The position numbers and the translations under genes were made by a program. The notes under the pieces were generated by a model, which was given only the letters and a program-made list of their open reading frames with translations, was not told the DNA's origin and made no database searches. From assembly GCA_036881805.1 (NCBI GenBank), contig JBAJNK010000056.1, positions 1-20,519 on the forward strand: DNA of 20,519 nt. The letters are read 5' to 3'. This DNA is from JANQLC01 sp036881805. GTDB taxonomy: Bacteria > Bacteroidota > Bacteroidia > Flavobacteriales > JANQLC01. Of this stretch, positions 14,935 through 20,519 are shown piece after piece. Every line of letters begins with the position of its first letter. Position 1 is the first letter of the stretch.

Positions 14935-16269
14935 ATGAAAAAGGGTTTCTTCCTCCTCGGCATGCTCGCTATTTCTCTTCAGTCGGTGGCGCAGCGCGAT
15001 TTGTATTACTTAGACCAGTCTATTGTGTTTTCTCATAACCCGATGTGTGGAACCGCCCGGTTTCGGGCGCTGAGCGGCTCCATGGGCGCCTTGGGTGGAG
15101 ATATAACCGCTGCTGTGACAAACCCGGCAGGACTGGCTGTATTTTTAAGGCCGTCGGCAAATCTGACGACGGGTATAAGCTCGTATCGCAACCGAGCCGG
15201 TTTCTATGGTGATAGCGGGTACAGCAACGCGGCTGATGCGACAAACTTTAATTTGAGCCAAGCCGGTTTGGTATTTATATTTAGTCCACCAGTTGCATAC
15301 GACGGGGCGGTAAACCGCTTGGCGCTGGGCATCAACTATCAGCTGAACGCCGATTACGACCGAAACTTATATATCGACTCACCGAGACATACATCTATCA
15401 CCTTTTCCCCTGAGGGCCGAGTTGACGAACCGGACAAATGGCAATTCGATGGGTATCAAAAAACAGCGCGCGGGTATAAAGATGTGGTGAATTTTATGGG
15501 TGCTATCGGTCTGAATGATCGCTTTTATTTCGGCGTTTCCTTGAACGCGCATAACCTCCAGTATAAAAACACCTATATCGGCTATAAGCTTGAAACGCAT
15601 TCAGAATCCGCTAGCGTCGGTGAAAGAACGAGCGCGTACACTGAGGGCAGTGCGTTTTCCTTTGCGCTGGGTCTTTTGTATAAAACGCCGGTCAACCTTC
15701 GATTCGGTCTTTCTTACACCACGCCGCAATGGTATAGTATGCGGGAAGATTTCACCGACCCACAGGACGATACGCCGCTTTATTTCAAATACGATTTGAA
15801 AACCCCTGACCGATGGAATGCGGGTGTCGCCTATGTCTTTGGAAAATCTGCTTTTATCGATCTCGATTACTACCGAAAGGGCTATGCGAGCATGCACCTC
15901 AGTCCGAATAGGGACTTTACAACTGAGAATTATGCAATTGGGGATCGCATTCGATCGACCGCCAACCTGCGAATGGGATTTGAAAAACGCGCAAAAAATG
16001 CCAGCTTTCGATTGGGCGCTAGGTGGGAGCAATCACCTTATAAAGACAAACCCGATTATTTACCGGTTGGCGATCTGTGGGGCGCTTCTGCCGGCATAGG
16101 CTACCATTTCTCACCGAATTTTAGGATTGATCTATCCGGTGATTACGCCTATCAAAAGCGGGATTATCGCATCTTTTACGGAAATTTGACATTCGTCGAT
16201 ATTCCCGATCCGGTGCGCTTAAAAACGACTCAAACCCATGTTTTGCTAAGCCTGAGTTACGCCTTTTAA
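14935..16269 (+). CDS. OmpP1/FadL-type outer membrane beta-barrel protein
   Basis: The 444-residue product has a signal peptide (MKKGFFLLGMLAISLQSVAQ) and the family's N-terminal hatch region with SMGALGGDITAAVTNPAGLAVF, matching the NPAG motif of FadL/OmpP1 proteins. Many alternating hydrophobic strands follow, ending in a C-terminal Phe (LLSLSYAF), as expected for BAM-assembled barrels. FadL-type barrels take up hydrophobic compounds; Bacteroidota members are sometimes named hemin receptors without proof. I chose ATG 14935; a TTG two codons earlier is possible. It follows the Tyr-rich lipoprotein gene, a pairing that suggests a shared surface role. Confidence 0.88.
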   Translation: MKKGFFLLGMLAISLQSVAQRDLYYLDQSIVFSHNPMCGTARFRALSGSMGALGGDITAAVTNPAGLAVFLRPSANLTTGISSYRNRAGFYGDSGYSNAADATNFNLSQAGLVFIFSPPVAYDGAVNRLALGINYQLNADYDRNLYIDSPRHTSITFSPEGRVDEPDKWQFDGYQKTARGYKDVVNFMGAIGLNDRFYFGVSLNAHNLQYKNTYIGYKLETHSESASVGERTSAYTEGSAFSFALGLLYKTPVNLRFGLSYTTPQWYSMREDFTDPQDDTPLYFKYDLKTPDRWNAGVAYVFGKSAFIDLDYYRKGYASMHLSPNRDFTTENYAIGDRIRSTANLRMGFEKRAKNASFRLGARWEQSPYKDKPDYLPVGDLWGASAGIGYHFSPNFRIDLSGDYAYQKRDYRIFYGNLTFVDIPDPVRLKTTQTHVLLSLSYAF

Positions 16270-16745
16270 CCCACTCGTCTTTCCAAACCGCTACGCAAAG
16301 ACGAAAAAAGTAATTCCGGGATTTTAGATCAACCCCACAGGATGGTATCGCGATTGGGATTTTGCGACTCGAACACAGCACAGAAAAAAGCCTTCTTTTC
16401 AAACCATCAATCGGGCGCTAAAAGACAAGGCTATACTTTCATCGGGCTACTATAGAGATGCCGGGATAAAACCGGAGAAATAATCCCCTTTTTCAAATCG
16501 ACATACCGTGTAGATAAAGCCAAAAAAACACCCCGCTGTTTAAGCTGCTACAAGCGGATGAACACAAAAAAACAAGACCCCATTTTCAAATTTTACACAG
16601 TGCCAAATGCAAAAAAATAAGGCTGGCTTCTCAGGCGAATCCCACAGGGATAAAAACAAAAAATAAGCCCGTTTTTTAAATTATTGCCAGGCGTAAACCC
16701 GTTTTCCGAGCGAACGCATACACGGACAAAAAACAATTTGAATCC
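16270..16745 (-). repeat. Degenerate tandem-repeat array C (reverse orientation)
   Basis: The gap after the barrel gene holds the same repeat family, here T/G-rich on the minus strand and C/A-rich on the plus strand, the barrel gene's direction. On the minus strand, units begin near 16685, 16633, 16595, 16544, 16500 and 16407; the segment near 16400 reads TTTGAAAAGAAGG then CTTTTTTCTGTG. The 108-bp core 16519-16626 is the inverted match to array B. A perfect CGTCTTT/AAAGACG inverted repeat (16276-16303) lies right after the barrel stop but has A-runs, not T-runs, after it. A short open frame around 16330-16480 looks like chance. Confidence 0.75.
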
Positions 16746-16764
16746 CCGAAATGGGGCGATTGAC

Positions 16765-16772
16765 TAACTTTG
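16765..16772 (+). promoter_or_regulatory. Candidate -7 element for the C39 ABC exporter
   Basis: TAACTTTG matches TAnnTTTG exactly and lies 27 bp before the ATG at 16800. TTTG at 16737-16740 is 24 bp upstream, a little farther than ideal. It sits directly after repeat array C. Confidence 0.45.
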
Positions 16773-16799
16773 GGGTAGCGCTTACACACGCCTTTGTCG

Positions 16800-19004
16800 A
16801 TGAAGTTCACCCCCCAGCACGATCAGATGGATTGCGGGCCGGCCTGCTTGCAGATGGTGGCCCACGCCTATGGCAAAAATTATCCGTTACCATACCTGCG
16901 CGATCACTGCTTTATCAGTCGAGAAGGGGTGAGCATATCGGGCATCAGCCAGGCGGCAAACCACATCGGATTGGAGACCTTTGCCGCCAAATCAACGGTT
17001 AAAACGCTTATCGAATCGGGTGTTTTGCCCTGCATTTTACACTGGAATCAAAACCATTTTGTCGTATTGTACGCGATGAGAAAAAAGCGATTCTCAAAAG
17101 GCTACTGCTTTAAAATCGCCGACCCGGGGCACGGGCTAATCACCTTAGATGCGGAAAACTTTAAAAAATCCTGGCTATCCCAAGACGACAAAGGGGTGGC
17201 CCTCTTTCTGGAGCCTACCGAGCCATTCTATAAACGGGATACGCCCCCCAGGCGAAAACTCGATCTCGCCTACTTAATCGGTTTCTTAAAGCCCTACAAA
17301 AAGGAAGTGATTCAACTCTTTCTCGGCTTGCTCGCGGGGAGCTTGTTCACCCTGATCTTTCCCTTTCTCACCCAAGCCTTAGTCGATAAAGGGGTGGCGC
17401 ACAAAAGCCTGCACATCGTATTCTTGATCTTGTTGGCCCAGGTGTTTCTCTTTCTCGGCAGTGTAGTCATCGAAATCGTCCGAAACTGGGTGATGCTCTA
17501 CGTGGGGACTCGCATCAACATTACCATCATTTCGGATTTCCTGCGAAAAATCCTGCGGCTGCCCATTCGGTTTTTCGACACCAAACTCATCGGAGACTTT
17601 AACCAGCGCATACAAGACCACGAGCGCATTGAGATTTTTTTAACTTCGCAGAGTTTGACCACCCTGTTTTCGCTGATCAATTTTTCCGTCTTCTTCTTTG
17701 TGCTCTTTTACTACGGTTTCAAAATCGTCCTGAGCTATGTGTGCCTCACGGCCATTGCCATACTTTGGTCTGTCGTCTTTCTCAAGCGGCGAAAGATATT
17801 GGACTATTACCGCTTTCAGCGCCGGAGCGAAAACCAGGAATCCATCTACGAGCTGATCAACGGGGTGCAGGAGATCAAGCTAAACAACTTTGAAGACTAC
17901 AAGCGCACGGAATGGGAGGGCATCCAGATCAAACTGTTTAACGTAAACCTCCGGATTCTCAGGTTAGACCAGTTTCAACTCATCGGCTTTAATTTTATTA
18001 ACCAATTTAAAAATATTTTGGTCAGCTTTATCGCAGCCCGAGAAGTGATACTGAGTCACATCACCCTGGGTGCCATGCTGGCGGTTTCCTATATCATCGG
18101 CCAGATGAACACACCGGTCAATCAGTTGATCGGCTTTTTCCGCTCCCTGCAAGACGCCCGGCTGAGCTTGGAACGGCTCAGCGAGGTGCAAGATCAACCG
18201 GAAGAGGAGAGAAAAAACCAGCGCTGCCTTTCACAAGTGAACGCTGCTGCTCGAAACGAAACCCCAAAAGGGATCCAAATCAGCGCCCTCGATTTTCAAT
18301 ACGAAGGGCCGAAATCCCCTTTTGTGCTCCGAGATGTAACGCTCTTCATCCCGGCGGGAAAGACCACTGCCATCGTGGGTGCCAGTGGAAGTGGCAAGAC
18401 TACACTGATGAAATTGCTGCTCAAGTTCTACGAACCCATCCGGGGCGACATACGGTTGAACGGCTGTGATTTGGCGGAGCTCTCACCGAGCAACTGGCGC
18501 CGCAACTGCGGTGTGGTGATGCAGGAGGGCTATATATTTTCCGATACCCTCGAACGAAATATCGCAACGGGGGAGGCGACCATCGATGGCGAAAAACTGG
18601 AACGCGCCCTCCGAATGGCCAATATATGGGACTTTGTCGAGTCTCTCCCGCTCAAACTAAAGACCAAAATAGGCGCCTCGGGCAACGGTATTTCCGGCGG
18701 ACAAAAGCAGCGAATCTTAATCGCTCGAGCGGTTTACAAAAATCCGCACCACATCTTTTTTGACGAGGCCACCAGTGCCTTAGACGCGGAAAATGAAAGC
18801 GTCATTCACGAGAACTTACAGGGCTTCTTTCGGGGCAAGACCGTTTTGATCATCGCACACCGTTTGAGCACGGTCAAAAACGCCGATCAAATCGCCGTAT
18901 TAAAAAATGGGCAGCTAGTCGAAAGCGGCAACCACCAACAACTGGTACGAAACCAGGCGGATTATTTCAATCTGGTGAAAAATCAATTGGAACTGGGCAC
19001 TTAG
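16800..19004 (+). CDS. C39-peptidase-containing ABC exporter (bacteriocin/peptide type)
   Basis: This is a peptidase-containing ABC transporter (PCAT), which cuts a double-glycine leader from a peptide and exports the core across the inner membrane. The 734-residue product has an N-terminal C39 peptidase (about 1-140) with an intact catalytic set: Gln6, Cys12 (QMDCGPACLQM), His86 (NQNHFVVLY) and Asp108 (IADPGHG). A six-helix membrane domain (about 155-440) follows, then an ATPase domain with Walker A GASGSGKTT (527-535), C-loop ISGGQKQR, Walker B IFFDEATSALD (Asp655-Glu656) and H-loop AHRLST. ATG 16800 gives the normal MKFTPQHDQMDCGPACL start; a TTG two codons earlier is less likely. No HlyD adaptor or GG-leader peptide is seen beside it. 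Confidence 0.95.
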   Translation: MKFTPQHDQMDCGPACLQMVAHAYGKNYPLPYLRDHCFISREGVSISGISQAANHIGLETFAAKSTVKTLIESGVLPCILHWNQNHFVVLYAMRKKRFSKGYCFKIADPGHGLITLDAENFKKSWLSQDDKGVALFLEPTEPFYKRDTPPRRKLDLAYLIGFLKPYKKEVIQLFLGLLAGSLFTLIFPFLTQALVDKGVAHKSLHIVFLILLAQVFLFLGSVVIEIVRNWVMLYVGTRINITIISDFLRKILRLPIRFFDTKLIGDFNQRIQDHERIEIFLTSQSLTTLFSLINFSVFFFVLFYYGFKIVLSYVCLTAIAILWSVVFLKRRKILDYYRFQRRSENQESIYELINGVQEIKLNNFEDYKRTEWEGIQIKLFNVNLRILRLDQFQLIGFNFINQFKNILVSFIAAREVILSHITLGAMLAVSYIIGQMNTPVNQLIGFFRSLQDARLSLERLSEVQDQPEEERKNQRCLSQVNAAARNETPKGIQISALDFQYEGPKSPFVLRDVTLFIPAGKTTAIVGASGSGKTTLMKLLLKFYEPIRGDIRLNGCDLAELSPSNWRRNCGVVMQEGYIFSDTLERNIATGEATIDGEKLERALRMANIWDFVESLPLKLKTKIGASGNGISGGQKQRILIARAVYKNPHHIFFDEATSALDAENESVIHENLQGFFRGKTVLIIAHRLSTVKNADQIAVLKNGQLVESGNHQQLVRNQADYFNLVKNQLELGT

Positions 19005-19014
19005 AAAAAAACGG

Positions 19015-19182
19015 ATGGCAAAGGATTTACAAAAGGAATTGGATAAAAAGCGTTTTGCATTGGTGCGCTACGGCTTGTTATTGGTTTTATCGACCATTGG
19101 GCTCGTACTCCTGTCATTGATTTTTATAGAGATAGAAGGCCGATCCATCTTGTCCAGCGTCCTGGCCTATTATTTTAGATAA
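19015..19182 (+). CDS. Small single-helix membrane protein (55 aa) behind the exporter
   Basis: A frame of 55 codons starts 10 bp after the exporter stop. It begins with a charged cytoplasmic-type N-terminus (MAKDLQKELDKKRFALVRYG), followed by one hydrophobic helix (about residues 21-39: LLLVLSTIGLVLLSLIFIE). The end is a short polar tail with SILSSVLAYYFR. The positive-inside rule predicts N-in, C-out. It has no double-glycine leader, so it is not an obvious exporter cargo. Close spacing suggests co-transcription and perhaps a role as an exporter subunit. It could also be the anchor remnant of a lost HlyD-type adaptor. I do not recognise a family. Confidence 0.6.
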   Translation: MAKDLQKELDKKRFALVRYGLLLVLSTIGLVLLSLIFIEIEGRSILSSVLAYYFR

Positions 19183-19210
19183 ACCGCTAACAGGCCCACC
19201 TATTGGGTGC

Positions 19211-20116
19211 TTAACAAATCATTTGGCGATACGGGACGACCGTTTTAAATCCCTTTTGTCTGAAATAGGCCGGTGCGCTTTCATCTCCGACAGCCAAGGC
19301 GAAGTCCCCGCCCCAGGCGCCTGAGCTCTTGACTACATGCGGATAATCGGCAAAATAGACTGCCTGGATGGGCGGCCGGTTTAAGATTCGGCTCACGACC
19401 TGTTCGTGTTCGGTGAGCAAGCGTTCAAATGCGCTTATATCCGGTGCTTTGATCACGGCTTGGGTCAGTTCGGTGAGCGTTTCGACCCATTTACCCCGAT
19501 GGGCTTTTTTTCGATAAGCGGCGATGGCCGAACGGGTGCTCTGTTTTCGGTTTAGGTGGACGAAGTACAAGCGGTCGGCAAAGGCGGGGCGGAAATCCAC
19601 TTCCTGAGAGATGGGAGTCCCGTTTTCACGGTGAAACAAAACCGGCTTGTCGTGCTGTGCACAGGCGATATCACAACCGCTGCCCCCCAAGGTTTCCGCT
19701 TGCAACCAAAAGGGATCGACCTGGGCCCAGGCAGCGAGATTGCTCACCAAGGTCGAACTGCTTCCCAGCCCCCAGTTCAAGGGAAATTCCAATCGGGTGC
19801 AAACGGCTGCGCCGCTGGGCAAAAAACGGGGCTTACGCACCCGGATTTGAGTTAGGATTTGCTGCAAACGTACAGCTGTGGGCGGGTCGGTGGCGCGGAT
19901 GACGGAAAAGTCCGCCGTTCGAAAATCGGCTTTAAACCAGATCTGTCCTTTATCCGTATGGCTCTCCCAGCGCAAAATGCCCGGTTCGGCCTGCGACACA
20001 CAGCGCAATGATTGTCCCATTTGGGTGGGCAAGCCGAGTGCCAGGGCGCCGTCCAATACCGCGTATTCACCCGTGAGCAAGAGTTTTCCGTGGGCGTAAA
20101 ACCGCTTTGAATCCAC
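19211..20116 (-). CDS. GYDIA family GHMP kinase
   Basis: The 301-residue product is a GHMP-superfamily small-molecule kinase of the Bacteroidota GYDIA group, usually linked by context to the mevalonate pathway; the substrate is not proven. Visible are FYAHGKLLLTGEYAVLDGA (6-24), the ATP-binding Gly/Ser loop NWGLGSSSTL (114-123), and the name-giving motif, which reads GGSGCDIACA (144-153) with Cys148 in place of Tyr. A C-terminal KSSGAWGGDFALA matches the GHMP motif 3 (usually GSGAGGGGxxL-like). Translation must start at GTG 20116, because a TGA lies two codons upstream. It is convergent with the exporter operon, 28 bp from the small membrane protein's stop. Confidence 0.9.
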   Translation of the reverse strand: MDSKRFYAHGKLLLTGEYAVLDGALALGLPTQMGQSLRCVSQAEPGILRWESHTDKGQIWFKADFRTADFSVIRATDPPTAVRLQQILTQIRVRKPRFLPSGAAVCTRLEFPLNWGLGSSSTLVSNLAAWAQVDPFWLQAETLGGSGCDIACAQHDKPVLFHRENGTPISQEVDFRPAFADRLYFVHLNRKQSTRSAIAAYRKKAHRGKWVETLTELTQAVIKAPDISAFERLLTEHEQVVSRILNRPPIQAVYFADYPHVVKSSGAWGGDFALAVGDESAPAYFRQKGFKTVVPYRQMIC

Positions 20117-20120
20117 CGTT

Positions 20121-20128
20121 CAAAAGTA
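20121..20128 (-). promoter_or_regulatory. Candidate -7 element for the GHMP kinase
   Basis: TACTTTTG on the minus strand matches TAnnTTTG and ends 4 bp before the GTG start. A transcript from it would be leaderless or nearly so. The remaining gap up to 20307 shows no gene. Confidence 0.3.
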
Positions 20129-20307
20129 GATATAAACCCAATCATCAAAAATAACCGTGCCATTCGTGCGCGGATTAATATTGACAGAGCCGACGAATAC
20201 GAGGTATGTGACCCCATAGACTTACTATCGAAAAACAAGCTGCATCTTAAAAAAATGCAAATGTGGGTCTTGCCGCTGCGGGGATCGGTTGGATTTTATA
20301 TGCTTTG

Positions 20308-20330
20308 AAAAAAGATTGTAAGCCTTTTTT
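20308..20330. terminator. A/T-stem hairpin, possible terminator of the edge gene
   Basis: AAAAAAG (20308-20314) and CTTTTTT (20324-20330) can form a 7-bp stem directly after the stop codon of the edge gene. Read on the minus strand the hairpin ends in a T-run. The stem is A/T-rich and weak. Confidence 0.35.
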
Positions 20331-20519
20331 CTAGCCCATGGTGCCCGGCACGTCAAGCGGTTTTTTAGCCCGGGTTTTTAGGTATTGGGTTTCCGCGCTC
20401 CGTTTTTTGCTTTCAGCCCTGAGATATCGATACGCGTCTCGATCGGCGGGGACTAAGAATTCCTTTTCTTTGAGCACTTGAAATAAAGGCCCTTCCAATT
20501 CGTCAAAGCGCTGGTGCAA
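20331..20519 (-). CDS. 3' end of an unidentified gene, cut by the window edge
   Basis: An open frame of 62 codons ends in TAG at 20331 and continues past the right edge, so only the C-terminus is seen; the apparent first codon (TTG) is probably internal. The piece is charged and helical in look (FDELEGPLFQVLKEKEFLVP, then DRDAYRYLRAESKKRSAETQ) and ends in KKPLDVPGTMG. I do not recognise the family. It is on the same strand as the GHMP kinase, about 210 bp upstream of it. Confidence 0.6.
   Translation of the reverse strand: MHQRFDELEGPLFQVLKEKEFLVPADRDAYRYLRAESKKRSAETQYLKTRAKKPLDVPGTMG

Noticed and set aside
16330..16480. Open frame of about 50 codons after the barrel gene, looking like the tail of a lost gene
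   Set aside because: It has no start codon, a stop lies just upstream, and the DNA is explained by diverged units of repeat array C.

Overview
The window is chromosomal DNA of a Bacteroidota bacterium, probably not a close relative of the best-studied species. The evidence is gene content and order: a DUF3098 membrane protein next to ftsX and truB, a Bacteroidota-type leuS, a DUF7033 deacetylase-like protein coupled to radC, a GYDIA-type GHMP kinase, an OmpP1/FadL barrel behind a tyrosine-rich lipoprotein, and promoters of the phylum's TTTG/TAnnTTTG type. I see no phage, transposase, CRISPR array or plasmid gene. Base composition is moderate and even, and the genes are mostly housekeeping.

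Layout. Positions 1-380 are a degenerate tandem-repeat array. On the minus strand follow truB, two tiny ORFs, a DUF3098 gene and ftsX. A divergent promoter region (2358-2466) separates ftsX from leuS on the plus strand. A nitroreductase and a thiamine salvage cluster follow (thiM, thiE, tenA, thiD; up to 9066). A second repeat array fills most of 9230-9718. On the minus strand, in transcription order, come proS, tRNA-Glu, rpsT, radC and the DUF7033 protein (14023 down to 9719). On the plus strand are the tyrosine-rich lipoprotein and the OmpP1/FadL barrel (14126-16269). A third array fills 16270-16740, in the opposite orientation. After it come a C39-peptidase ABC exporter and a 55-residue membrane protein (16800-19182). 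The minus strand ends with the GHMP kinase and the 3' end of an unidentified gene.

How the genes work together. leuS, proS, tRNA-Glu, rpsT and truB serve translation. ftsX belongs to the divisome. ThiM, ThiE, TenA and ThiD can together turn salvaged thiamine breakdown products (HMP and hydroxyethylthiazole) into thiamine phosphate; no de novo pyrimidine or thiazole synthesis gene lies here. The C39 exporter should cut and export double-glycine leader peptides, but no precursor and no HlyD-type adaptor is visible nearby.

The most unusual signal is the repeat family filling the three longest intergenic gaps. Units are about 40-50 bp: an A-run, a G-run, a T-run, then a TTTGTCC/TGTG part. Each array abuts the 3' end of a gene and reads C/A-rich and G-poor in that gene's direction. 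Two arrays share a 108-bp core with 103 identities in inverted orientation about 7.1 kb apart. I infer a possible Rho-dependent termination or 3'-UTR role. I do not know a described name for this family.
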